Assembly (NCBI GenBank): GCA_007026445.1
Contig: VDMD01000012.1
Location: 434,001 to 498,000 of the forward strand
From: Schizophyllum amplum
Taxonomy: Eukaryota > Basidiomycota > Agaricomycetes > Agaricales > Schizophyllaceae
Direction: 5' to 3'
DNA length: 64,000 nucleotides
The notes under the pieces are model-generated. The model was given only the letters and a program-made list of their open reading frames with translations, had not been told where the DNA came from and did no database searches. The position numbers and the translations under genes are program-made. Shown in pieces: positions 1-11,488 of this stretch (positions are counted from its first letter, which is position 1; each line of letters begins with the position of its first letter).

Positions 1-141
1 CAGGCTGCTGCGATCAGGACTGTATACACCTCGCCGAGGCTGTTCGTGTGCCCGGCAGGTAGTAGCGCATCGCCTTTGATTCAACTGACGATAAGTATCT
101 GAACTCTCTGTGAACTTACTAGCAGCTTGTCCAGACCAACC

Positions 142-1479
142 ATGATCGTCAGCAACAACAACGACAAGTCGCCCTCTCCGGAGGCGGACGACATACCCGC
201 TGAGGCACCCCCCTCCTACGACGCGGTGGCGTCCTCCAGCTCTCAATCCCATGTTTCTCCCACATCTGAGAAGTCTTCGACGCCTACAGCCGGCCCATCA
301 GATTCCAAGTCCACAGCCCTCCATTTTCCACCAAACCCCCACTCCCTCAGCTCCTCCTCGCCCTCCTCATCTCGCTCTGGATATACATCCCCATGGTTTG
401 GACTCATCCCATCGAAGACCGCCCGAGAAGTGCGCGCGACAATCATGGCACTTATCCAGGACATCATCGTCCAACAGTCCTCCCCCGAAGCGTCCCGCGG
501 CATCATCGAATCCTGCGCCGAGTCGTGCAGAACCCACGGTCTTCCCCTCCACGCTATCCTTCAAGAGCGCTACATGGAAGGCCACACCCCGCTCTACTGG
601 GCCATCGTGAAGCGTGCGGAGGCCCAGGATCAAGCCGACAAAGATGCAGCCGCCGCCGCCACGGACGACCCGGGCGACATTCCCATGGTCCTGCTAGCGC
701 TTGCCGCGCCACTGTCGGCGGACACTATAACGGACCTGCGCCGCGCGTGCGTCGTGTTCTCTGATAATACACTGTTCCAGCGACTCCGTCTGGCGCCCGA
801 GTTTGCGAGTGTGAGCGGCACGGACCAGATTCTGCTCGGCGACGCGATGATACCAGACAGCGTCGTCGTGGCAGACGTGACCGGCGGCGAGGGCGCGTTC
901 ATCGCGCACATCCGGATACCCAAGTTCCAAAGACGAATGCGCATATCAAGTTCAGTCGTGCTGGAATACATCGCTCTTGGTGTGTATTTCTCCATTATAA
1001 TCCACAAGTCCACGCTGAACGGCTCCCAGGGCGGATATGGCGGCTAGCTTTCCTCGTCACAGCACAAAACGTTGGACGTCGGCATCCATCACGCCCTGGA
1101 TCCTGGTGCATCTCGCTCAGCCTCATGGACAACAGCCCACCAACGTACTTCAATGGCAGATTGATAATCCCAGACGCAAGGCGTGCCGCGGATGTCAAGC
1201 CCAAGGCAGACCTGTCCATCCCCTTGAAGAGTGAGCAGGAACTGGCCCCCATGCAACGGCACCGAAAGCGCCAGTGGAATGACGAGCTGCTGGTCGAGCT
1301 CGAGGGTGGGGCGAGCAGTCTGCAATTTACGTGCGTTTGCGGTCGTTTCCGTCGGTCGAGCTGCAAAGCTAACTCTCCCATCTAGTGGTAGTCCGTACGT
1401 TCACGAGGACGATACGCTTTTCGCACGACTTGAGGGGAAGCTAGCCAAGCCAGACGACACTGAGTGCATCATTTGTTGA
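142..1479 (+). CDS. PPxY-containing protein with C-terminal CaaX-like box, function unknown
   Basis: Three exons: 142-979, 1030-1330, 1386-1479 (410 residues). Intron 1 (980-1029) must be removed because the unspliced frame hits a stop at 1045; both introns are about 50 nt and keep phase. The N-terminal 90 residues are Ser/Pro-rich and hold a PPSY motif near residue 25, a possible WW-domain ligand. The middle contains one ankyrin-like turn (GHTPLYWAIVKR). The last four residues are CIIC, a possible CaaX prenylation box. I do not recognise a named family; similar single-copy hypothetical proteins occur in basidiomycetes. Membrane anchoring by lipid plus ubiquitin-ligase recruitment is an inference. 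The first ATG is at 142; the frame opens slightly upstream without an ATG. Confidence 0.7.
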
Positions 1480-1684
1480 GAGGGGCAACAATACTTAGAT
1501 AGATTGTATTTCTATGCGACAACACTTCCAGACAGCCTCAGCCAACCAGGGCCGTTTTGTACGATAAGTAGTAGAGTAGGACGCTGTATACACGAAAGCA
1601 AGAAACAGATACACCAAGAAAGCAAACGACAGAAACCAAGAGTGCGAGAGCGGAGGTACATGTGAGGCAGCCGAAAGATAGGGA

Positions 1685-2433
1685 TCAGAAGAAGTTATTC
1701 CCCGTGAAGAGAACCTCTTCACGCCGCTCCGTCAGATTGCGGCGTACAAAGAGGGCGAAATCCTGCAGCATTTGCGTGAGTAAGAAGCGGCGGTGCCAGA
1801 TTATTCGCAGACGCACGATGATACGGCTTTCGAGCTCGTTGACCCCAAGGAAATCCACGTCACACAAAGCTGCGTCGATGTCGGCGATGCGCTGCGTCAG
1901 CCTGTCCGCGCGTTCCGTACGGCTGAGATTCTCCCAGCCGTGTGGGTTGTTCGTGAGGACGGGGTAGAGGTACTCGGGGAAGGGGGCTGCGCTCGTGTAT
2001 CCGGGACTGGATATCTGTGTAGCTGTTGAGCCATATAAAATTTCCAAATTATAGTAAAAAAAAAAGCACGCACCACGTCCATGATGGTGAGGGCCTCCCT
2101 GTTCAAGTCCTACGATAGCGTGAGCACTCCTCCGTGGAGAGGAACCTAATCACGCACCAAATCGTCCTCCTCATCAACGGCCTGCGGCTTGGGCGCTCGA
2201 CGGTAGGGATGCGTTCGGAAGCGCCCATATCCAACGCGCCTATATGCAGGAAGACGCGCGGCGACGTCGCACCTTTGCTCTGGCTCTCCGCTGAGGGCTG
2301 GCGCACTCTGGGCGCCACGGGGAGTAATTCTCTCGGTCGTTGGCGCGTCCTCGTTCGTCAAAGCCGGACTGGAGGGTGCTGGTCCTTCGTACGGAGGAGG
2401 CGGGGCAAGAAAATGCGTGCGGTCGATCTCCAT
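1685..2433 (-). CDS. Small PPxY protein, paralogue A of the gene at 14670-15435
   Basis: Four exons on the minus strand: 2158-2433, 2074-2109, 1817-2014, 1685-1762 (195 residues). Introns are 48, 59 and 54 nt, all phase 0 and all starting GTGCGT. The start MEIDRTHFLAPPPPYEG carries a PPPPY motif. Exon 2 is exactly 36 nt and encodes DLNREALTIMDV. Exon 3 holds a heptad-like segment RIADIDAALCDVDFLGVNELES; exon 4 begins DFALFVRRNLTERREE. Every exon boundary matches the gene at 14670-15435, which is the strongest support for the model. A similar helical segment precedes the F-box in many fungal F-box proteins, but no F-box is seen. Function unknown; a short cytosolic adaptor is only a guess. Confidence 0.75.
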
Positions 2434-5400
2434 CTCGCAAAAACTGGCTGTAGGAGCGTTGAAAGTTGTGGATGAGGACAAGAGGCTGCGAGCCGCCTCG
2501 CAAATTGGCGGGATCTTATAGGGCGTCCAGAACGTGGTGGCGACGGGCGGGCATAGGGCGCAGCGGCGATCAAAGGCGGGTTGCCCCTCTGTCCATCCCT
2601 TGCCGGCACTTGCGCAAATTCGGCAATCCGCCCTGCTTTCCAGGCCGTAGATCTCCTTGGTCCGCGGGAGGATCTGCGCAGGTGACGAGAGTACTTGCTG
2701 CGCGCCGCTTATCTATGCTCGAAGGGTCCATTCTGGCGGCAAGGTCCGGAGACTCGTGAAGAGAGGGCGCGACGAGCCCGGGGGAATGGCCTCAACCGAG
2801 CGCGTGCGCTGTGCGGGGATCACATCGACGACAGGCGGCGGCGTCGGTGGCTTCTTGACAACAGTGAGGCTGCACGTCGGGGCAGGGTGAAGGGCATGGG
2901 TACAGTGGCTACCGACTTGCGAAGGGGAGGAGGGCTTCTGTCAGTGCAGCCGCACTGATGATGATCTTCTGGTTGTTCTAGCCTGCATAGTGAGTCAGTA
3001 CATGCTCCTCATTGTCCCCCGGTCCCTGCTGCTTTCTGTGCTGCCCCCCTGCTGCTGACCCAGTCGCCCAGTCGCCAGCAGCGCGGCGCGATCATTGTCG
3101 GTACCGCGCGTCGGACGCGAAGCACGTGACACGCGATTTAACAAGGGGGTGACTCGAGCCGCGCCCACGCCACCTGCTAGACACCAACGACCACCAGCAA
3201 CAACAGAAATCCGCATGATACGCGCAATGGAATGTGTTCACCCTTGATGATGTGTGCTCGTCCGATAGACCGAACATCAAGGCGCAAGGCAGAGCAAGAG
3301 CAAGACATCGAGACAGTCGGAAGTCCGCAAGACCTTCAAAGGCCCCGCTCTCTCTCTCTCATAGGCAGATGGGGGCGTCGTGGCAGCAGCAGCAAGAAGA
3401 GAAGACTTGAGAGAAGTATGATTGCGCACCTGCGAAGCCAATGCCTTCCTCATGCAACAACACCCTTGCCCTCACTCGATGCCTCCCTCCTTCCCTCTGC
3501 CGCTGTTCCCAGGGAAGACGTGGTCTTCCTGAATGCTGGCTGGTGTATGTATGCGATGGCTCAAGGCCTTCTGCCCGGTGCTCGACGCCTCCGCCGCATG
3601 ACCATCGTCGACTGGCCTGTCGTCCTATGGCCGTCGTAGCTGAACAGCGCCTCAAATGCCTGCGACGTTCTTCCTCTTCGTAACACGCGCCAACCATGCT
3701 GTTCGACAGCCATCCCGTGGTACGGTGCGAGTGCCTATCTGGATGATGGAAAGAAAACGGCTGGATCTAACCAACGCGCCACTGGTCAACTAGCTCAGGT
3801 GCCGGACGGTTTGAGCGGCCATGAGCTCCCTCGAGGAGCCATCCATGTATGGTACAGCGAGACGGGCACGCTGGCGAACGAAGGTGAGGGTGCAGAGGAA
3901 AGCGGGGTTGATGCTGATAATTGATTGTGGTCAGCAGAACCCCGAATGCAGACTCCGCGAAATTGGGAAATTCGATCAGAATTTCCATGCATGCCTTTCA
4001 CGGTTCAAACCACCTTGGACGTCGTTTTGTCCATAGACGCAATTTAACTCGCATCGGAGGCTCTCAGCGTTCTGGGACCTCAAATGGCGTCGCTACGGCT
4101 CAGCCATATTGTGCGTTGGGTGGGACGCCACTTCCCCACTTCAGTTTCCTAGGTTTCGTTCCGAGCCGCCGGCATCGAATTTCACCTCCTTCCCAAATGG
4201 TCGTCCGCCAGCCTGCCCGCCGCCGGTCTTTGTGAGTCCCTCCAGTCGCCCTCCTGGCATTCTTGCTCTTGAAGCAGAATCACTGAAGGATACGTAGCTA
4301 TCTGCTGCGGTCGTGAGCCTTCTCGCTGCATAAATTCAACAATACGCATTCTTCGTTGCACTGGTGCGCCAATCTACGGACGAGCCTCCGACTGTCCTGC
4401 GATGCTAGCGGTGTAGCACGAAGGTGCGTCTCAGTGACATGTCACTTGAATATGGTGTAGGCTCACAGTTACTGATTTCTGACAGTGAAAGGAGAGCGTG
4501 CTGACGAACGTGACTCGTGTTCTGGCTCTCGTCGCTGATTTGATTCGACTCTCGGGCTTTCAGCGCTGCTAAGCTTCTGGTGCCCGCGCCAGCAGCTTCG
4601 CTGGATCCTACGGGTGGCCTGCGGATTATCCCTCGGAAGGACTATCCAAGGCCCCTGGCCGTCGCATCCAAGGCAGTATCGAGCGCTCGAATTGATGACT
4701 TTAAGCGACAGCGCACATTCAACAATTGATCTCGCCGTACCTGGAATGGGGACCACGCGAATCGTTCCCCCCGACTGAATCCAGGTATGTACGTCTTAAC
4801 ATGCTACTATTTAGGCTTTCGCGCATTGCTTCCCATCGCCTCTGAATTGATTTGTTCCTAGGTTTTCCAGGACGTCATGTTCCCGCTGTAGGTCGCATTT
4901 CGCAACCCTCTGAGACGTGGATGCCCAAGCTTTGTTCTCCAAAGGACCGCCCTGCCGCTGAAGGGAACCTATCAGACGATCCGGGGGCGCTTGATAATAC
5001 CCAGGGCTCAAGCTCAAAATCAGGTCGAGCACGAACCCTCGTGGTTAAACCGTGAAGAACCCACTCTTCAAGAGGTCCCTGGAACAGAAGATTGTGCTTC
5101 GTGCTCGCATATGCCAACAGTCGATGCCGACGCAACGAGGCCACAAAATGGCAGCTCTCATTTTCGCTGTTGACTCCTTTCCGAGGTAGGCACAGCTTGT
5201 CGCTCACATTGCCTGGAAAATACTACTTTGCTACTTTCTACACCGTGGCGTCTTCTGTACAGACACGTCAACTTTCCGACGGACTCCCTTCAATTGAACC
5301 TTCGGTCCCCCTCACACCCTTCCCGCATGCATGGCGTCAGATGCAGTCTTCTTCGCAAGTCAATGCGCATTTGCGAGCAAGGCTTTGGGAAGGTGACGCT

Positions 5401-5709
5401 TCAAGTAGCTCGCGTTGCCTGCAGCCTGACCTCTCGCGGCTTGTCCTTGAATTCTGGGTGAGCGCGCGTCTCCGAACCTCATTTACCGCAATCATTCTGC
5501 TCCTGGCATTCCCTATTGAGCTACATGAAATGTGCTGTCGCGTATATTTCTTTGCTCCGTCTACTTGTAGTGCTTGAAAACAAGAGCATGTCAAAGTTCA
5601 ACTGGACCCACAACTACGCGTGACATACACGTGTGGACACAGATGCGGACCGGTCAACCGGCTAGAAGCGGATGCATCTCCGGTCAGCAGTGAACAGCGA
5701 CCTCCATCT
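2434..5709. other. Long intergenic region, no gene supported
   Basis: About 3.3 kb between paralogue A and PEP7. Several open frames of 80-135 codons exist on both strands, but none starts with a convincing ATG, has compatible splice sites or reads like a known protein. No transposon ends, tRNA or tandem repeat were noticed. Confidence 0.5.
2515..2520 (-). promoter_or_regulatory. TATA-like box of paralogue A
   Basis: On the minus strand this reads TATAAG, about 82 nt upstream of the ATG at 2433. The paralogue at 14670 has TATAAAG at the same distance. Confidence 0.45.
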
Positions 5710-8264
5710 ATGGACTCGCCGCCACATCTCCCGTATCAGGCGTACAAGGCGAGTGACAAAGGACTCGGGCCACGGATGGTATCTTACGCTTTTGCAGTCC
5801 AAACGGCATTCCCAGAACCACAGCTTTGGCTCGCAGGCAGGAACACCGCCGCCGATTTTGACGCCGCCAGCCTCGAGCAGTATACCCGCGCAATACATCG
5901 AGCGCGACGTTGCCCAAGGAAAGCGGAGAGAAGAGTCTTCACCTCCGACGCCAATCATCCGCCTTGATCCCCCGCCTGCGAGCTCAAATGGTCTGCCCTC
6001 CCCGCCAGACTCAGCACATTCCCATGATGACGACGTGAAATCGGTCTCTTCGATTGGCGAAGCATCAACGACGTCGAGTACGCCCTCGACGACAAATGGG
6101 GTGACATCGAGCTCCGGTGCCAGCACATCGACGCAGCAGTCCACGACCACGGACGTTGCGCGCCCTACTGGGTCGCGGAGGTCGACGTCGACATTCCGCC
6201 ACGTACCGCTGAAGCCGGTACGCCCATCACCGCTCAACCCCAACACCCAGAGTACCTTGCGGACGACGTCAGATAATGGGCGGCCATCCAAGATCGAGCA
6301 CCGTATACCCAGCTCCGGGTCCGTCAGGCCAGCTGTATCAGAGCCGCAGAGCCGCACGTCGTCATTCCATCTAGCCCAGCCGGCAACGGAGAGAAGACGG
6401 TCTGCGTTGTCCCCCAACTCCGCGCATTCTGCAACGCTCCCAACATCTCCATTGTCTGCCCCTGTCTCCCCATTGCCTCAAGACGAGCGGCGCTCTCCTT
6501 CAGCATTGTCTCCCATTCCCCGACATGCTCCAGCCTCCCTGCAACCAGCAAATATCCCCGTGCCAACGTCCCCCCGTTCAGCATCACTCCCGGTATCGCG
6601 GTCATCCACGCCTCACTCAGCAAATAAGCCCTTACCTCCGACGCGTGCCGCGCCCTATCGCCCCGGCTTCCAGCCTAAGGGCGTGTATAGACCGCGCACA
6701 GATGAATTCCTCGTTCGTCGTCGTATAGCACGTGATGGAGATCCGTCTGTGTCTGGCGAAGAGGCACACAAACGAATCGAGCGCACGAAGTTAGAACGAC
6801 GACTGGAGAAGCTCATTGCGCTGCACTTCCCTCCGCCAGGGAGTGCGCCAGACAAGAACGACTCGTTGAAGGCCCCATCGCTCCCACGTAGGCGGTCGTC
6901 CTTATTCGACATGGACTTCCGGTCTATGAGCTTCAGCGATGCGTCTTCGGGATTGTTGAAAGGCGTGTTGGAGAGCAGGCAGAGTCCGAAGGACAACATC
7001 CGAGGTCAGTGCATCTATAATAGCGTCAAATTCTCAATACTTATCTTCTATGTAGCCGCCGAGCAGCGCATAACGCCTTGGGAGGACGATGCGGCTGTTA
7101 CGAAGTGTCCTTGTTGCAGGTATATGTGTAATGCGTGATCTATTGACTTCATGCTGACAGTCGACCAGCACTTCCTTCCACCCCCTCACAAACCGCAAAC
7201 ATCATTGTCGACTCTGTGGGAAGATCATATGCCGGCTCCCGGTCAAGCGGCCCCAGCGCCCAATTGTATGCTCATCGCTCTTCGTAGTCGACCCCAAGTC
7301 CAGACAGATCGAGGAAGTGGAAGAGGGTGTCGACTATGGCGTTCGGAGACGGCGCATATCAATGGCGCCTTCCTCGCCAGTCAATGGCGGGCCAGCTACA
7401 CCTATTCCCGAAGAGGAGGAGAAATTCCTGAAAGGAGTACGAATATGCCGCGATTGTCGTCCTATATTACTGTGGGTTGCGTTGTCGTCTTTGCCCTGCT
7501 TGTATTGACGAACGGCGCTCGAAGACGACAACAGTATGAGCAGGAGATGCATGGTGTTCCTCCTTTCGTCAAGCTATACGATGTACGTCGAGCGTGACAT
7601 CTCCGCACGTCATTGAACTCACTTCTGTCGACAGGCGTTTATCAGTCTGGAGAAGGAAATCGAGGAGTACCTACCTCAATTCCAGGAGCTTGTGTTGACC
7701 TTGAGGTACGTTATGAGCGAGATATCAGACCGCTCGTTAACAATACTCTCAGTCATGATGATCAACCTACTAAGGAAGCTTCTGCGGCGCGCAAGCGGTT
7801 ACTGGAGGCCTTCTCACAATACGACAAGCTTGCGAAACGTATACGAAAGATGCCGTGTCCGGGCGGACCTGGTAGCTCGCAAGACCGCGTGCAGGCGGCG
7901 GTGCTCAACCGCGCCAGCGCATTCCTGCAGAAGAATATGTTTCCTTTGCAGGTGCGTGCATGTGCATTTCGTATCTTCCGCCAGAGCTAATGAAGCGTAG
8001 ACCCTGCCCAAACCGCAAAAGCGACATAAGACATTGTCCGCAACGTCTTCGCCGCCTCCGGAGGTTCCGTCTAAAGTCGACCCGGACTCCGAGGTCGCAC
8101 GCGCCCTGCAGCCGCTACTCGAGCAAGAGGCGCTCATAGAATCTTTCGTTGAGGAGGCAAAGGCGCACCGCAAGTTCGAAGATGTCAAGACGCTGAAGGC
8201 GAATCTTGCCGAGATACGTGGGGAGATTGAACGAATACTGTCGAACGCAAATGCTCGAAGGTGA
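5710..8264 (+). CDS. PEP7: Vacuolar segregation protein PEP7/Vac1 (FYVE zinc finger, rabenosyn-like)
   Basis: Eight exons: 5710-5748, 5798-7004, 7056-7119, 7169-7471, 7525-7582, 7635-7705, 7753-7951, 8001-8264 (734 residues). PEP7 proteins bind phosphatidylinositol 3-phosphate and Rab5-type GTPases and tether endosomal vesicles with Vps45. The N-terminal 320 residues are Ser/Pro-rich and disordered. The FYVE finger spans exons 3-4: a CPCC pair, then NRKHHCRLCGKIICRLP with the basic PI3P-binding patch, closed by GVRICRDC. It is split by an acidic insert of about 60 residues. The C-terminal part is predicted helical (LEKEIEEYLPQFQELV; then a final helix ending NANARR) as in the Rab-binding region. 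Intron 1 seems to use a GC donor (AAG|GCGAGT), because no GT donor keeps the frame. No frame breaks were found in this gene. Confidence 0.9.
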
Positions 8265-9297
8265 TATGGCGGAGCAGCGCTGCTCTATATAATAGCAGGG
8301 ACCATATATACGTGCTGCTGTCGTCTCAGGTATCTTTATACGCGGGGCGAGATCAATGCTTTAATCCATCTATCCTCGTGTCCACCATGACCGTCAGCGG
8401 CAATACATCGTCCAGAACTTCATGCCGCGTGCATTCACGGCTATCAATGTACCTTGGAGTCGAGAACTGAAGGGAAATGCAGCGATGCGCACCTCAAGCG
8501 CACCTCCGCTTTGCTGCAGACTGCCCGATGAATCGCCTTCTTTCACCCAAATGGGGAAAGATTTGCGATCAAGTTTTAACAACCTCCATGTAGCACGTGC
8601 CTTTATCAACTTCAACTCGACGGCCGTGGACTCTATTCTGGCGCCTCCGTGCTCATCGGTCTTGACGGGATTATGGGGTCAGGATGGGGCTTGAAGCTTC
8701 CAAGTATGTGATCAACGTCTGATGTGCTGGGCTTCAAGTCCGCTCGGACTTCGCAGCTTCCTGAGATGCCACCTATCTGAGGTTGAACTCCGGCGTGCCA
8801 CACATTGCACATATGTACGTGCGAGCTTATTTTCATTCAACGCCTCATCGATCTGAAGGCACTTATATTCAGACAAGCCGCGGGCTGTGGGCGCTGACTG
8901 CCGTGTTGCGACCGGATTACATTGCTTGTGTCCGTATCGGCCTGCCGCAGACGCAATTATTTAAAGATCTAAAATCCCGGATTTGCCAAGGGCGAATGCC
9001 CGACCCCCAGAAATTCGGCACATAAAACATCAAAGCCTTTAGGGAGCACAGGGCTAGCACCGAACCAGTGGACTCTCGTGAAGTTGGAGAGAATCCGGAC
9101 AGGAGAAAAGCAGTGCGACTTGCTTTTCCCTTCCCCGGGTATGTAGCTCGCGTGATGATCCCGATTCCAGAGGCAATCAGAGTGGGAGCTGATCGCACGT
9201 GGATCACATCGGTGTCTTCCTCCGACCATGATCTTCAAAACGGAACGGCGTCAAAACACACTCCCATGAGCGCTGGTCTTCCCCTCTCACCATTACA
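8265..9297. other. Intergenic region without a supported gene
   Basis: About 1 kb between PEP7 and the Zn2Cys6 gene. Only short overlapping open frames in both directions; nothing recognisable. It presumably holds the PEP7 3' end and the regulator's promoter. Confidence 0.5.
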
Positions 9298-11488
9298 ATG
9301 ACGAAAGCGAATCTTTTATCTTCTCCTCATCGCGCCGGCAGGCTGGCCCCGCCGCTGCGTCCGCGCTGCAGCGTGGTATGGCGTGCGTTATATGCAGGTG
9401 CGTGAGCACGCCCCCAGCTGCAGGTCGCAAGCAATGCTAAGTAAACTTCCATAGAAAGCGAAAGATTGTGGGTTTTCCCCTCTGTACGCACACCTCTTCA
9501 CGCTCAAAGCGTTCAGAGATGCGACGGTACGAAGCCCACGTGCTCCCAATGCAAGCGGACATCGCGCCCCGGCGAGGCATGCGTTTACAACGACCCCGGC
9601 GGTAGTAAGACTCAAATCCTAGAGGAAAACGTCGCTCGTCTCGAAGCATGCGTTCGCGAGCTGGAGGAGCCAGCTGGCCACATCGTACTTGCAAATCCTT
9701 ATGCGCCAACACAGCCAGAAAGTGGACCCCTCCTGTCTGCCCCACTCGTCTCGCCAGATATCACACCGTCTATCTCGCCGCACATTTTGCCACGCGTTTC
9801 CTCGTCCCCTGCTGGTCCGTCTAGTGAGGTGCGTATGATCGTGATTTATTTCGTGCTCGAGCGGCCACTGACAATACAAAGAAGCTACCTGCGCGGAGTA
9901 CGCACATGCTGTACGTTGACAATTCTTCTACTGGCCCTCCTCAGCTAAAGTCATTGCAGGGTGGAATCATTCTTGCCTTATGCCGCCGAGTTCGGTTTTT
10001 TCCTCAACACAGAGCGATTCCAACAGTCCGTATACCCTACAAGCGTGGACACCGTAGAACCTCTGCCTGCGCTACTCGCGGCTGTATGTCTCTGGGGCAC
10101 GCACCTGTCCAATGTCGAGGAGCTATCGCGACAAGAACCGACCTACTTGACTCAGGTGCTGAATAATCTTGCCACCTCCCTTACTCAGGATCACCCTCGC
10201 AAAGTCATACACACTATACAGGCCGAGGTTCTTCTGAGCACGTATTTCTTCCGCATGCAGCGCCCCCTCGAAGGACAATATCATGTGGGTGCTGCGGGCG
10301 CGCTGGCGTTGAGCGCTCAACTACATAAAGCCGGCTCCTCCTTCGGTGGCGCGAGTAATCACCTCGGCCTGTCCCTCGATGCTGTACAAGAGGAGGAGCG
10401 GATTCGGGCTTTCTGGGAAGTTTACAATTTGAGCGTCTGCTGGTCGACAAATGGTGGGTTCACGTCCAACATCGGCGCCGACAACATCGCTCAGATAGAC
10501 ACGCCGTGGCCTTCGGACAATCTATCCCTCAACGTGAGTCGCACGCATGTTCCCATTTGCTGTGTTCCTTATACAAACATGCCGTAGGATGCATTTTCTC
10601 TGCGGGGTCACACACTGCTCGAGTTTCCAACCTTGATCTTCGCGGACTGCTTACCAAACCCGTCCGCGAAGGCGCTTCATGCCCAGGCGGTCTTCCTGTA
10701 TGAGAGCGCCATAATTCTTGCACGACAGTTTCACCTCGGTTAGCACCTCGTTGCGCATCTTTTGTAACAAGAACTGACGGTGTGGCAGATATGACGCACA
10801 GCGACAGCGACGCCTTCATCGCTGTCTTCAACTCACATAACCAGCTCCTCGATCAGTTCAAGAACCTGCTCCCTGTGCCCACCGAGCTGCACGATCCTCA
10901 AACGACGCGGACGCTTCTCCTCGCTCACACGCTCGCACATGTCGCTGTCATACGCCTGAACGAAATTTTAGGAGAGGGTAACGCGGCGTTGCGCTACAAG
11001 TATGTCACCTCGGTCGAAGCGGTGGTGAATATCTACGATTCATCACGGGTCGAGGAATTGGGGTTCTTCAATCCTATCTGCGCGGTGAGTATACGGGAAC
11101 CATCGGCTTACTCCCCCTTTACGATTATTGCATCTGCTTGATCAACCAGTGATATTATCTCATCAGACGCTATGGACGACCGTCACCACCGTTTTGATAT
11201 CGACCTTGGACAGCATCCGCGCTTTACGGGCCTCTATACCTGCAGTGTGCGGGGAACATGTCTGCGTAGCACGCGAGGATGACGTGGAGGCCTCGCTCGA
11301 GAAGGCGCTCTCGATAATGGCGCTGATCTCTCTCGACTGTCCTTTAATGTGTACGTCCTAGCTGAAATCTTTGTTTTGAGGCCTGACGATACTGACATCC
11401 AACTGACATCGCAACAGCACAACAGTTGCAACATGTACAATCACTTATCCAGCGTCGTAATGCATACGAGTCACGACCCATAAAATGA
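9298..11488 (+). CDS. Zn2Cys6 fungal transcription factor
   Basis: Nine exons: 9298-9397, 9455-9467, 9517-9828, 9882-9910, 9960-10533, 10588-10738, 10789-11084, 11167-11350, 11418-11488 (about 576 residues). The binuclear zinc cluster MACVICRKRKIRCDG, then CSQC and a last Cys, shows the C-x2-C-x6-C-x6-C-x2-C spacing. It is assembled from three exons, the second only 13 nt, so it is intact only after splicing. A short coiled linker (LEENVARLEACVRELEE) follows, as is usual for dimerisation. The middle region resembles the fungal TF homology domain (ESFLPYAAEFGFFLN; AFWEVYNLSVCW). The ATG at 9298 is one base out of frame with the zinc cluster: ATGACGAAAGC would need one more G to read MDESES. 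If that base is truly absent, the first in-frame ATG is 9378, just before the cluster. Targets unknown. Confidence 0.85.

Noticed and set aside
5662..6417. 251-codon minus-strand frame
   Set aside because: Lies antisense to the Ser/Pro-rich exon 2 of PEP7; a mirror artefact of biased codon use.
9299..9420. Reading the Zn2Cys6 gene from MTKANLL in the ATG frame
   Set aside because: That frame does not enter the zinc cluster and has no intron that would bring it into phase.
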